Source: Malus domestica
Taxonomy: Eukaryota > Streptophyta > Magnoliopsida > Rosales > Rosaceae
Length of the DNA stretch: 64,000 nt
NCBI RefSeq assembly: GCF_042453785.1
Contig: NC_091661.1
Location: 28,077,501-28,141,500, forward strand
Reading direction: 5' to 3'
Below are positions 24,388-35,575 of this stretch, one piece after another. The stretch's first letter is position 1; every line of letters starts with the position of its first letter. The notes under the pieces are model-generated. The model was not told the DNA's origin and did no database searches. It saw only the letters and a program-made list of their open reading frames with translations. The translations under genes and the position numbers were made by a program.

Positions 24388-24600
24388 TACATGAGCATTA
24401 CTCATGTCATTCATACATAAAACATTCATGAGCATCACTCATAACAATCATACATAAACATTCATGAGCATCATTCATGTCAACATTCATGAGCATCACT
24501 CATGTTAACATTCATGAGCATCACTCATGACAACATCCATGAACATCACTCATGTCAATCAACATAAACATTCATGAGCATCACTCATGTCAATCAGCTT
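24388..24600. repeat. CATTCATGAGCATCACTCATG tandem array
   Basis: About seven units of 25-40 bp built on ATTCATGAGCATCACTCAT. It is followed at 24597-24700 by AAGCTTCA-rich units resembling the Tat minisatellite in the opposite orientation. Confidence 0.8.
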
Positions 24601-24879
24601 CAAAAGCTTCATTTACAGAGCTTTAGCTTCAAAAGCGTCATTTAAAGAGCTCTAGCTTCAAAGCTTCACTTGCAAAGCTTCACCTACAAAGCTTCAGTGC
24701 AAGGTATACAAATACCGCCTCCGAACAAACGCCACTTCGGCCCATACATGGATTCAATTTGAAGTCTCCAGCGAACAGACTCTATTAATCGAAGACTTGG
24801 GGGACTACATTATGTACCGTATATTGGGCCTCAACTGGGCCTCATAAAAAATACTTGGGGGACTTAGCCCATTATTTAT

Positions 24880-25200
24880 GTACTGAGGAGCGAGCTCTTA
24901 TTCTATAAAATGGACTTCCTCACTTTCACTAGAGAGCACACATCACTTATGTATTGAAGAGCAAGCCCTTAGTTTATAAAAGGGACTCTCACTTTCATTA
25001 GAGAGTATCGCCGCTTACTGAGCAACCGCCTCGCGGCGAGCATCAACTCTAACCCATCACTTATGTTTTGAGGAGCGATCCCTTATTCTATAAAAGGGAC
25101 TCCCTCACCATCATTAGAAAGCATCAACTCTAGCCCATCATTTATGTATTGAGGAAAGAGCCCTTATTCTATAAAAGGGACTCCCTCACCTTCAACACCA
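24880..25200 (+). repeat. Array of four TATA-bearing LTR-like units
   Basis: Each unit has TTATGTA/TTT-TGA-GA, then CCTTATTCTATAAAA-GGACT (or a near form) and a CTCAC-TTCA tail. The TATAAAA motifs are at about 24904, 24973, 25089 and 25170. All resemble the promoter part of this element's own LTR. Confidence 0.75.
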
Positions 25201-25406
25201 CAAGCCAAGCCAACCAAGACAACATAAGCCACGAGCCGAACAGCCTCGCAACATATGTTACTTCTAGTTGAGCATCACTTCAGATTGAGCACCGCCTCAT
25301 ACCAAGTACTAGTTCAAGACGACATCTAGTTACTTCGGCCCACACATGGACTAAATTTCAAGTCTCCAGCCAAAAGACTCTCTTGACTGAAGACTTTAGG
25401 GATTAC

Positions 25407-25765
25407 TGTTTATACCATATTTAGGGCCTCGTATTTAGATCTCGTACAAATACTCAGGGGACTTAAATGTAATTATGTGATAAAGGAAGGGGCAAATATG
25501 TAATAAGTGAGGAGTCCTTATTCTATAAAAGGACCCATCACCCTCACAATTAGGAGAGACCAATTCCTAAAGCTCCTCACCCTCTCAACACTCTCACTCT
25601 CAGAGCTCTCTTTCTCCCTCACTTCTCAGAGAAATACAATACAATTAGTGCGGACGTAGCCCAAACATTGGGGTGAACCACGATACATCTTGCGTTATTT
25701 ACATTTCTTGCGGATTCACGGTCGGATTTACGTTATAACAAGACCTCCAATTTTGTGCATCAACA
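25407..25765 (+). repeat. 3' LTR of the non-autonomous element
   Basis: 359 bp, partner of 21695-22053, with about 17 differences by eye. Confidence 0.88.
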
Positions 25766-26658
25766 CCCTCTTTATAGTATAGACGATGGATGACTTTATA
25801 CTATGAAGTGGTTATTTATGAGAGGCGTAACTATTTGTGTGTACCTAGTGGACACTATGCTGCCTGGGGCGAGGATTTGGTGTTGGCAGTTAAGCCAGGA
25901 GAAATAATCCCTAGCTACAGGTTGAGGGACACGAAGCAGGCATTGAGCCGGGAGTTGGTAATCTCTGGCTACGGGCACAGAGACCATGGTGCTGGCATAG
26001 GGTCGGGAGTTATATTCATTCAGTGATTTTTCTAGCAGTACACCGATCTTACGAGACGATCTATGAGACGTTTACTATTTTGATTTCCGCGATGTTATTC
26101 CGCTATATGACTTTTGAGATATTTTTGGCATGCTAGGATTTTTATTAAATTCATCACTTATTATGCTAGTAGTTTTCTTTATATAAGTTGTGGGGGTTAT
26201 TATCTTGATAACTGTTTTATTATTATTGTATATATGAACTTGGTCCACTCACATTTGTTTTGCGCCCCCATTCAGGTCTTAGAAACGAGAACTACGACAC
26301 AACGCATGAGGCATTCCCCTACCAGTAGTAATCTATCACTCACTTGTGTGATATCCTGTAATGATCGTTCCTTTTGTGATCTTGTTTTAGAATGTGTTAT
26401 GTGCACTCTAGATACTTTCTTAAACTTTGTTTATTACTTCTAGATTCTAATGTTTATTCATGAATATTTCCTCCTAATCATTACTCTTGTAATCAATAAA
26501 TGGCTTTCGTCACCCTCAGGTGTCGGTCAGTACGTGCCTATCCGGGTATTCAGAGAATATCAGGATCGGGATGTGTCATTTTAACACACATATCCCACCA
26601 TTTATATAGCGACACGTGGTATACCACTCCGTGTGACGGTCACACTGAAAAATCTCTC

Positions 26659-26752
26659 CAACAAATAGGGATGTCTACAGCTTTTGGTATTTTCTCTTGT
26701 TAGTGATGTTGTAATTCAACTGCAATCCATCAGGAGCCTTCTTCTTGGCTAG
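26659..26752 (+). pseudogene. Right half of the dead LRR receptor kinase exon 2
   Basis: After the repeated 9-mer the sequence continues as GGGATGTCTACAGC, the next codons of exon 2 in both intact kinases. One extra T shifts the frame in the CTTT(T)GG run. Most of the exon is then missing: the text jumps from CTCTTGTTAG to the last 45 bases (GTGATGTTGTAA...CTTCTTGG-TAG). About 100 bp of the gene's 3' flank follows, recognisable as GCTATAAAT-AA-GGTGA. Confidence 0.8.
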
Positions 26753-26759
26753 AAGCTTT

Positions 26760-27810
26760 TTCTTATGTGCTTCCTCTTTTGATTGTTGCTATAAATTAAG
26801 GGTGACAAATTGCAAATAAGGATCACCGATGAGATGCGTAGTGTGTAAACTGTAAAGCAAAGTCTTGTAAAATATATGGCACCTGAAATTTTAGTCTGAT
26901 CACAGTTACCTATCACATAACCATTGTTCTTTTCAACATATTCCAACTATCTTCGCTGAATTTTCAACAGCGTTTACTTGGGAGCGGCTGGGAAGCAACT
27001 CAGATGATCCCGTGACCTACTGGTTCGTGACCCTCTGGTGACCACAACCGGTTCGACAAAATGCTTGAACGGGCTGTCCAAACTAGCTGCGGCTTGCAGC
27101 GTTTTTAAATAAAGGTATATAAAAAAATAAAACCCACAAACCCAGACAACCAGGAGGCCAAGATATCCCCTAAACATTCAAATCCCTATTAATATTTTGT
27201 CTCCTAAGTTGTACAGTCACATCTACATACCATCCCTAACCCACCAAATTTATGATAATATAATTTATTTGGCACAAATAACATCACCGAAAATCGTAAT
27301 TAACTTGGCAAAAACTACGTGCTACTTACTAGATAGGGGCGTAGGGACAAGGAAGAAAACTATAAACACAACTGAGTATGTATAGGTTGGTATAAAGATG
27401 ACGATAATGATAATGAACATTAACGTAATAAGGTTACACGTCTTTTTGGTCGAAACAAAACAATATATACATATTTAAATGTTAAAATAAAATTCTTTCA
27501 CCTTCTTCTCCTACTTCTCTCCTACTTTCCCGTTTTCACTCACATGCATGCATAGCATAGGATTGCATACGTAAGAATAACAAGTTGATAAGGTGAAGAA
27601 TGACAAGTTTAACAAGTTGATAAGGTGAAGAATGACAAGTTGCTAAAGTGGGGTGTGATAAGCAAAACAACGGTAGCCGTCCTGTTGGAAGCCAGCAAAT
27701 TGTATTGGAAAAACTACTCAACTTTGCAGCTGATCGTATTTGAATTTTGTTTAAAAGTATAATATTTTATATGCAGTTAACATCATCTTCCTTTATATGA
27801 TCCTATCCTT
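26760..27810. other. Spacer upstream of receptor kinase 2
   Basis: Non-coding. A 32-bp tandem duplication (ACAAGTTGATAAGGTGAAGA) lies at 27580-27643. The GC-richer patch at 26970-27110 may be an old repeat; I do not recognise it. Confidence 0.5.
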
Positions 27811-27816
27811 TAAGGC

Positions 27817-27824
27817 TATAAATT
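27817..27824 (+). promoter_or_regulatory. TATA box of LRR receptor kinase 2
   Basis: TATAAATT 49 bases upstream of ATG 27873; same motif and distance class as in receptor kinase 1. Confidence 0.55.
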
Positions 27825-27872
27825 ACTTCTTCATACCGGAACTGAAACTTGCCAATTCAAAACTCATACGAA

Positions 27873-30800
27873 ATGGGAATTTTGGTTACGAAATTCATCT
27901 TATCATACTCACTTTTCATTGCAATTTTGAGCTTTTCTTTAGGGTTGGGGTTGCTGCAGGGAGGGAATGAGACTGATAGGTTGGCACTGCTAGCCTTCAA
28001 AGCTCAGATAAACCAGGATCCTCATCAAGTCATGAGCTCCTGGAATGAATCCACTCACTTCTGCCAATGGCACGGTGTCACCTGTGGTCGGCGACATAGT
28101 CAGAGGGTCACTACGCTGGACCTGCGATCCCAAAATTTGGGGGGTTCCATATCTCCACACATAGGTAATTTAACCTTCCTTAGAAAGCTATTTCTCCAAA
28201 ACAATAGCTTTGTTCATGAAATCCCTCCAGAGATCGGGCGTTTGCGTAGATTACAGTTTTTACGTCTTTTGGATAACTCGCTCAGTGGCTCTATTCCAGC
28301 CAACATTTCCAATTGCTTCAACCTCATATCTCTCTATTTGGGTGGCAACAATCTGGTGGGTAAAATTCCTCCACAACTTGGCTCCTTATCGCAACTTTAC
28401 GCATTTGCTTTAGACCGAAATAATTTAATAGGAGAGATCCCTTCTTCCCTGGGAAACCTTACAGCTCTCGATAGAATTTCTTTTCTCTATAATAACTTGG
28501 TAGGAAACATCCCTACTTCTCTAGGCCAATTGAAGCAATTGACATTTTTCTCAGCTGCTGCAAATAGGTTTTCTGGTCTCTTTCCTCCTTCCATCTATAA
28601 CATCTCTGGTCTCCAAATTTTTGATGTAACGCAAAACCAACTTCAAGGAAGCATTCCCTCAAACTTTGACAAAACTCTTCCGAATCTCTTACACTTTAGC
28701 ATCGGCGCCAACCAGTTCACTGGATCCATTCCTCTCTCGATATCCAATGCTACAAGTCTAGTGGGTTTCGAAGTTGCAGATAACAGACTGACCGGAGGGG
28801 TGCCAAATCTTCAAAAGCTTCACAACCTCCAAAAATTCAGCATTTTCATCAACCAACTTGGAAGCAATGAACCGGGTGACTTGAGGTTTGTGTCAGACTT
28901 AACTAATGCCACAGAACTGATATGGTGCATTTTCAGTGATAACAATTTTGGAGGGACGTTGCCCGCTTCAATATCCAATCTATCAAAACTCGAAATACTT
29001 CAGGTCGGTGGAAACAAACTACATGGAAGCATCCCAGCTGGGATTGGGAATCTGGTTAACTTGCAAACATTAATTTGGGGGATAAACTCCTTCACAGGTA
29101 GCATCCCCATTCAAATTGGGAAGCTTACAAAGCTTGGGGTATTGTATGGTCAAGACAATGAACTAACAGGGAGCATTCCTTTGTCTTTAGGAAATTTAAC
29201 CAAGTTAACTGAACTCACATTGCAACGAAATAAACTTCGGGGAGGCATCCCTTTGAGCTTAGGGGAGTGCCACGGGCTTCTAGAATTAGATCTTTCTCAA
29301 AATAACCTTGATGGTGCAATACCTCTACAACTCCTAAATGGCCTCACATCCTTATCAAGATCTTTGAACTTGTCCAGAAACCAATTAACTGGTTCTCTTC
29401 CGATGGATGTTGGAAAGTTTAGCAGTTTAGGTAAACTAGACTTGTCTGATAACAGGTTATCAGGAAACCTTCCAAGTAGCCTTGGTAGTTGTGTGAGTTT
29501 AGAAGTCCTGCACTTGCAAGGCAACTTCTTCAATGGGACCATTCCATCATCTATGAGTTCACTAGGAGGGATTCAAGATTTGGACCTTTCTCGCAATAAT
29601 TTGTCAGGTGAAATTCCACAGTTTTTAGAGGGCCTTCGCGGCTTGAAGAATTTGAATCTATCTTTCAATGAGTTTCGGGGAGCAGTACCAGTTGACGGAG
29701 TTTTCAAAAATGCAACTGCAACTTCGGTTGTTGGAAACAGTAGGCTTTGCGGCGGTATTGAGGATCTCCGGCTTTCCAAATGCAGCTCTAAAGGGACCAA
29801 GGGAAGAGGTTTGTCTCGTCGATTCAAATTAACTATCTGTATAGTATGTGGGTTTCTCGGAATAGCTATGGTCCTGTCATTATTATTTCTTCGTTCGCTA
29901 AGAAAGAAAAGAAAATCAACTGCACAGAGTACTTTGGCTAATTCTGTTTTGCAAGTGTCATACAATACTCTCTTAAAGGCTACCAATGGGTTCTCTTCAA
30001 CTAATTTGATTGGTGTGGGAAGCTTTGGGTCTGTGTACAAAGGAGTTCTTGACAATGATAGAGCTCAACTTGTTGCTGTGAAGGTTTTTAACCTGTTACG
30101 TCGAGGAGCTTCAAAGAGTTTCTTAGCCGAATGTGAGGCAATGAGAAACATCAGGCATCGAAATCTTATCAAAATTATAACTGCATGTTCAAGTGTTGAC
30201 TTTCACGGAAATGATTTCAAGGCTCTAGTTTATGAATTCATGGGCAATGGGAGCTTGGAGGAGTGGATTCATCCAACCGATGGACCAGAAGAGGTAACTG
30301 ATGCATCCAAGAAATTGAGTCTTCTTCAGAGGCTAGACATCGCCATTGATGTTTCTCATGCAATAGACTATCTTCATAATCATTGTGAACCACCAATAGT
30401 TCATTGTGATCTCAAGCCGAGCAATGTTCTTTTGGACAACGAGTTGCTTGGGCATGTTTCTGACTTTGGACTTGCAAGATTCCTCTCAAAACTAGCCAAC
30501 AACGTCTCTACAAATGATCAAACAAGTTCCATGGGATTGAGAGGATCAATGGGTTATGTTGCTCCAGGTATTTCACTATATGCTCCATTTATTGTATTTT
30601 TTTCCTTCTTTTATTTTGCAATATTTGTGACAATATGTTTTGATGTTTGAAACGTATGTAGAGTATGGTATGGGAAGTGAGGTTTCAACAAATGGGGATG
30701 TCTACAGCTTTGGCATTCTCTTGTTAGAGATGTTTACAGGGAAGAGACCCACTGACCGCATGTTTAGTGACGGCTTGAACCTTCATAATTTTGTGAAGGC

Positions 30801-31032
30801 GAATTTTGGTGGACGAGTTACAGAAGTTGCAGATTCGATACTTGTTCAAGAAGGTATCACTACCAATACCACCCCCAACCAATTCAGCGCAAGATCTGAA
30901 AATGTGGAGGAGTGCTTAAGTTTGATCCTTGGAATTGGAGTCTCTTGTTCTGCTGAATCCCCAAGAGACCGAAAAGAGATAAGTGATGTTGTAAACGAGT
31001 TGCAATCTATCAGGGCTATCCTTCTTGGGTAG
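27873..31032 (+). CDS. LRR receptor-like kinase 2 (LRR-XII, EFR/FLS2/Xa21-like)
   Basis: Exons 27873-30567 and 30662-31032 with a GT-AG intron at the same codon as in receptor kinase 1; about 1021 residues. Order: signal peptide (MGILVTKFIL...), N-cap with FCQWHGVTC, about twenty LRRs, membrane segment near 652-675, kinase from about 715 (GVGSFGSVYKG, VAVKVF), HCDLKPSN near 843 (non-RD), DFGLARF, and APEYGMGSE across the splice. The upstream in-frame TTG at 27849 is not needed. It is clearly a tandem paralogue of the first kinase, with close similarity in every domain and the most change in the LRRs. Likely a cell-surface immune receptor of the LRR-XII class; ligand unknown. Confidence 0.94.
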
Positions 31033-32495
31033 AAATTTCTTCTTAACTTTTGTGTTTACTTCAAAGCCCTTCTTTTCTTTTTAACCTTCTTTTTTAATTA
31101 TGTACCTCCCTTGAAGTGTTATCGCTGCTATAAATAAAAGGTGATGAATGGCAAGTAAACATTCACCAGTGAGTTTGCATATAATTCTCCGATCTCAAAT
31201 CATTTAAAATTTTATTTGATCAACTAAATCATATGAGAGATGATGAGTCTTGACGCAATAGAAATGTTGCTTCTTTGTGACCAAAAGATCACAAGTTCGA
31301 GTCATGAAAATAATTTTTTTTGCAAAACAAAGATAAGACTACATACTATATATATGTTCTTCCCGACCTTCGCAAAACGAGAAGCTTTATCATAAATTTG
31401 GGAACTGGATCATATGAGAGCCGCCAGAAACCAAGTTGATGAACCCGGCTTCACCTTGTGTTAGTTTGGACCACGTTTCAATTGCATGAAAACGACGTTA
31501 TGAATGGCTGCCAAAGATGCTTTTTCCTTGTCGGTCGTAAGCTTTGTAAATTATTGGAATTTTGTCCAAATGCAATTAAAGTTTTTTGTATGATATATCT
31601 CACCTTGGCACAATTGGGTGTTCTTCTCACTATCTTTCTTCCATGGCAGAAAATGTGCTGTGTCTAGCAAAAAAGTAGAACCATGAGCTGGGGACCTTGA
31701 CCTAACAGACATCCTCAATTTGATAAACTGATAAGCTTCCTGTCACCATCTCCCAAATCACAAATAAGTCCATAAGTATTCTGGTCTTTCTTTCCCTTCC
31801 ATTCCTTAATTTCTCATTATCGAAAAGTTTCATATTATCGAAATTTATATCATATGAACATTATTTGAAGCCTTCGATAAACATAAGGGTTTGTATGGCA
31901 CGCAATTCTCTTAATCTATACCTCTACTTAATTAAAGAAACCCAAAAACAAACTGCTGGTCTAGTACATTAAAGAATTTTTGGTTTTTTTTTTTATATAT
32001 AAAAAGAAAAAGGCTCCTAAGCTTTTTTGTTTAAGATTTTTATTTATTTATAAATATGAGCATTAATTGTGATTTGCTACGCACCTATCAGAAGTGAGTG
32101 TACCCTACTAACTCAAGGGTTCAAGGGGTGCTTTAATATAACCTTAATTTTGAGATGATAATAAATCTCTTGCCCCCTTTATTTAATTTAGTGTTTGAGC
32201 TCTCCCAAAACATTTTTACTAAAAATCTTTAATACATGTCATAATTTGTCTACATTTCAAAACTTCCTTGTATTTTAGCATACGAAAATTTGCACCATCT
32301 AATAAAAATTGATTCATAAATTTATTTATACAATACAAGACCAATTTCTCAACATTTGTAGAGATGCAGATATTCACCCAAAAAAAAAAAAAAAAAGAGA
32401 CATGGTACAGTTCAAATGTAGCAACTTATACAATATATACTGCTAGCATCTAATTCTTTAAAAATTTATCTAAGTACAGTAAACTAGTTGATAGT
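31033..32495. other. Spacer between receptor kinase 2 and PMEI copy A
   Basis: AT-rich. From about 31120 (GCTATAAATAAAAGGTGATG) it is the start of the segment that recurs at 34069 and 38058. I see no gene here. The part 31450-31670 matches 34205-34320 and 34611-34680 of the next unit. Confidence 0.6.
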
Positions 32496-33104
32496 TTAAC
32501 CATGAACTGAGGCGTATCTGTTGATCAGAGCCAAGGCATTGCTAGTCAATTGTGCAATATTCACAACTCTACCCCTCACAACAGTCTTCAAATTACCGTT
32601 CATCCCATTTCCACCAAACCCATCGGAGCATGTTGTCTCATCCGTCAAAGCGGCACTAACCCAAGTTTGCACATCACTTATCATGAGCTGAAAATCCGAA
32701 CTTGTAAAGTTGCCCATCTCAGCTATGGACCTTTGAATGACATCGACCGAATCACTTAACTCTTCGATGCAGTCCCTCATGGCTCCGACTTCTCTAGGCT
32801 TCATGCCATGACTTTGGGAGAGCTTTGACATCATGGTAGAGGTTGATTTGGCGGAGGCAAGGGTCACGGTGAGGGCTGTGCTGGCCATAAGTTTAGGGCT
32901 TGTTTGGATTTCACTTGAATGTCTTGAAAGAGAAGTAAGGCAAAGCTTTGGGTAGGTTGTTGCACTGCAAGATGTTTTCATGAATTCATTGTTGGTTTTT
33001 TGTGCAAGGTCTCTTGCTGCTGAGGTTGAAGAGAATATGTAGCAACTAATAAGAAGTGCCAAGAGAAAAGATGTGACAAAATGGCTAGAAGATGAGAATG
33101 CCAT
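32496..33104 (-). CDS. Pectin methylesterase inhibitor (PMEI/invertase inhibitor domain), copy A
   Basis: Single-exon gene, 202 residues, usual length for the family. The signal peptide is residues 1-29 (hydrophobic LLALLISCYIFSS, then SAARD). The four conserved cysteines are present: C46 and C55 (SCSATTYPKLC), C112 (RDCIEELSD) and C159 (TTCSDGF). Family members fold as a four-helix bundle, are secreted to the cell wall and block pectin methylesterases, or in some cases invertases; sequence alone does not separate the two well. TATAAATT on the minus strand (33183-33190) lies about 80 bases upstream. Start chosen as the only ATG before the signal peptide. Nearest relative is the pseudogene at 35576. 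Confidence 0.93.
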   Translation of the reverse strand: MAFSSSSHFVTSFLLALLISCYIFSSTSAARDLAQKTNNEFMKTSCSATTYPKLCLTSLSRHSSEIQTSPKLMASTALTVTLASAKSTSTMMSKLSQSHGMKPREVGAMRDCIEELSDSVDVIQRSIAEMGNFTSSDFQLMISDVQTWVSAALTDETTCSDGFGGNGMNGNLKTVVRGRVVNIAQLTSNALALINRYASVHG

Positions 33105-33182
33105 CTCTTTTGTGTCTTTGATTTTGGAGGCAGTAGAGTAGCAGTGTAGAGAGTGTGAAGAAAGTAGGAAGGGAATGACACT

Positions 33183-33190
33183 AATTTATA
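33183..33190 (-). promoter_or_regulatory. TATA box of PMEI copy A
   Basis: TATAAATT read on the minus strand, about 80 bases before the ATG; conserved in units B and C. Confidence 0.55.
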
Positions 33191-33591
33191 GAACCAATTC
33201 TAAAAAGCACATGGAAAAGTCTTTTTTCGGTCCCAAATTACAGCTGGAGGCAGGTACATCTGTTTCCTAAACATAATTTCGAGTTGCCAGTTGGTTTTGT
33301 TGGTTTCTCATGAACTTGCTGCAATTGGTTCATTGACGTCTAAACTCTAAAGCAATGTGAAACCAAAGAGCCATACTCGAACTTGTCTAAATCATTGTGA
33401 TCAATCGATCCCAACTTGATCGGTGAGTGAAGGCATTCAACTTGTGCGTAATTTGCATGCGTCTTCCCGCAACTTGAGATTTTCAGTCGACATGTATACA
33501 AATAACTCTCTCCTTAAATGTAGCACTTGCGAAAGAGATTTAATGCATGGAAGGGTACAGACTCGACAGGGATTTTTCATAGATATATGGA

Positions 33592-33716
33592 TAATGTTAG
33601 GGAGACTACAATTGAGTTATTACTTAAATGTTGATTAACGTACTTATTCTTTATTGGTGACACATTACATAATTTATAAATATAGTCTAAAAAAATGATA
33701 TACCTAACATTACTCT
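33592..33716. mobile_element. MITE, GTTAGGGAGACT family, unit A copy
   Basis: Inverted ends ATAATGTTAGGGAGACT and CCTAACATTACTC. Copies sit at matching places in units B (36684-36857) and C (40166-40328), so this insertion predates the tandem duplications. Confidence 0.65.
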
Positions 33717-34321
33717 AGATATATATCAAAATATCACAACTATCAATGGATAGATATCAAAATTAATCATGTGGGATGGTTGAGGGCAATATACATATCA
33801 AAGTGGAGATAGGAGTGGTAGGAGTAAATGGAGACAAAAAAGGAACTGGTGCATTTGATTCTTTTTTAGAAGACTCCTTCTAAAGTGGAATTCTTCATAA
33901 ACTCTTTGTTATCTCACAGTTTAATGTCAATTCCTGTGTCAATATTATAAAATATTGTACCAAAAATTATCGCTGAGTAGACTCTTGTACCCTAAATCTA
34001 ACTTAATAAAAGGTGCAGCCTCTTATTCCAATACAAATTTAGATTATGCAAAGTCCATCAAAAATTAATCATGCAATAAATAAAAGGTTATGAATGGCAA
34101 GTAAATATTCACCAATGAGATTGCATATAATTCTCTAATCTCAAATCATTAAAATTGATCAACTGAATCATATGAGAGCCTCCAGAAACCAAGTTGATGA
34201 ACCCGACTTCACCTTGTGTTAGTTTGTACCACATTTCAATTTCATGAATAACGTTATAAATGGCTGCCAAAGCTGTCTTTTCCTTGTCGGTCCTAAACCT
34301 TGTAATTATTGGAATTTTTTC

Positions 34322-34610
34322 TGTCGACTACAGTTGACTGACGGCTCATCAATGGCGGCTCATTATAATTGTTAAGAAGGATTGGAATCCAATCATTGTA
34401 ATAAGTTGAAGAGTTAGTTCAAGTTGGTTGAAAAAGCTTGTGAGCTAAGTAATGTGCTCAACTATATAAAGCATTGCAAAACAGATTGTACAATTCATTC
34501 AGAAAGAGCAATAAAAAAGTTATAAGCATCATCCCTCTCCATTCTTTTCCTCTCTGTAAAGCTTCATTCCTTCTGCTTGTTCGTGTTCGATCTTTCTCAT
34601 TTTCTCATCA
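34322..34610 (+). mobile_element. Probable solo LTR of a small Copia-like element
   Basis: About 289 bp, begins TGTCGACTACAGTTGACTGA and ends CTCATCA, with TATATAAAGC near 34470 as a TATA box. Unit A lacks it; unit C holds its first half at 38300-38620, so it arrived after unit A split off and before B and C separated. Target duplication not clear. Confidence 0.5.
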
Positions 34611-34901
34611 CAATTGGGTGTTCTTGTTGCCTATCTTTTTACCATGACAGAAAATGTGCTATGTCTAGCAAAGTACAACCAAGAGCTGGGGACCTTGACC
34701 TACAAGCAGCCCGTCACCATCTCATAAAATTAAACAAGCCAAATCACAAATAAGTCCATAAAGTTTTCTGGTCTTTCTTTCCCTTCCACTCCTTGGTTTC
34801 TCATTATCGGAAAGTTTTTTATTTGTCCGAAATTCTATTATCTGAACAATTTGTTGAAACGTTATATCAACATAAGGGTTTGTAGGCAAGCAATTCTCTT
34901 A

Positions 34902-35134
34902 GAGCTTGTTTGGATGTGTTTTTAAAATAACTAAAACCGCTTTTGATGAAAATGTTTTTGGAACCACTCCTTAGTAAAAATGCAAGAAAATCATGGAAAA
35001 ACACTTAAAGTGCTTCCTGGAAGAATCACATAACTAATGCTTCTTGCAAAAAGCACTTAACGTGCTTTTGTAACCCAAAAATATTTTCTCTAAAAGCGCT
35101 TTCAGTCATTTTAAAAGTACATTCAAACGAGCCC
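34902..35134. mobile_element. Tourist-like (PIF/Harbinger) MITE, 233 bp
   Basis: Inverted ends GAGCTTGTTTGGATGTG and ACATTCAAACGAGCCC flanked by TTA at 34899-34901 and 35135-35137. Unit A has the empty site (CAATTCTCTTAATCTATA near 31900), which confirms both borders. Confidence 0.82.
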
Positions 35135-35575
35135 TTAATCTATACAAGTACTTAATTAAAGAAAGTGAAAAACTACCTGTTGGTTTAATACATTAAAGAA
35201 TTTGTCAAATCCTAGGTGGAAATGCCATTGTACAATGCATATTTGACATAAAAAAAATTAGTGTACGAGCTCTCCCAAAACATTTTACTAAAAGTCTTTA
35301 GTACATGTCCAAATTTGTCTACTTTTCAAAACTTCTTTGTATTTTAGCATATGCAAATTTGCACCATCTAATAAAAATTGAATCCATAAATTTATTTATA
35401 CAATACAAGACCAATTTCTCTACACTTGTAGAGATACGTATATTCACTCAAATAAAAAATAAGTAACAGTCACACGTACAAACCGAATGTAGCAACTTAT
35501 CTTATCATACAACATATATTGCTGACATCTACGTCTTTAAAAAATAATCCAAGTACAGTAGACTAGTTGACTGGT

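Larger units (their letters stand above)
21695..25765 (+). mobile_element. Non-autonomous LTR retrotransposon with captured host gene pieces
   Basis: 4071 bp with 359-bp LTRs (21695-22053, 25407-25765) and target duplication CCCTC at 21690-21694 and 25766-25770. The LTRs differ at roughly 17 sites by my eye count, so it is clearly older than the Tat element. TTTGGCGCCGTTTGTGGGAA follows the 5' LTR, nearly the same leader as in the Tat element. There is no gag or pol. The inside holds fragments of host genes, a CATGAGCATCACT tandem array and four TATA-bearing units. It probably used proteins of a Tat relative. Confidence 0.85.
4909..26578. mobile_element. Long solo LTR (about 2.3 kb net) holding three younger insertions
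   Basis: The pieces are 4909-6187, 19548-19718, 21650-21694 and 25771-26578. It starts near TATTACAACC and ends GGATGTGTCA, flanked by TTTTA at 4904-4908 and 26579-26583, inside the MITE. The two ends resemble plant LTR ends of the TGTTACAACC...TGTGTCA kind, and I see no coding domain, so I read it as a solo LTR or another LTR-only fossil of unknown family. A TG-rich stretch lies at 5720-5925. It is older than the three LTR elements nested in it. Confidence 0.65.
4814..26658. mobile_element. MULE-like MITE split by a nested LTR element
   Basis: The left part is 4814-4908 and the right part 26584-26658, together 170 bp. The ends are inverted (GAGAAATTTTTAG at left, CTGAAAAATCTCTC at right). 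It is flanked by CAACAAATG (4805-4813) and CAACAAATA (26659-26667), a 9-bp target duplication typical of Mutator-like elements. A complete relative of the same length lies at 38394-38563 and shows how the two halves belong together. Everything between 4909 and 26578 is a later insertion. Confidence 0.85.
31120..34068. repeat. Tandem segment, unit A (contains intact PMEI)
   Basis: It runs from ATAAATAAAAGGTGATGAATG to the motif GATTATGCAAAGTCCATCAA. Unit B (34069-38057) and unit C (38058-about 41045) begin and end with the same sequences. Shared landmarks: a 3' flank of receptor-kinase type, the PMEI gene or its promoter, and a GTTAGGGAGACT MITE. Confidence 0.75.
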
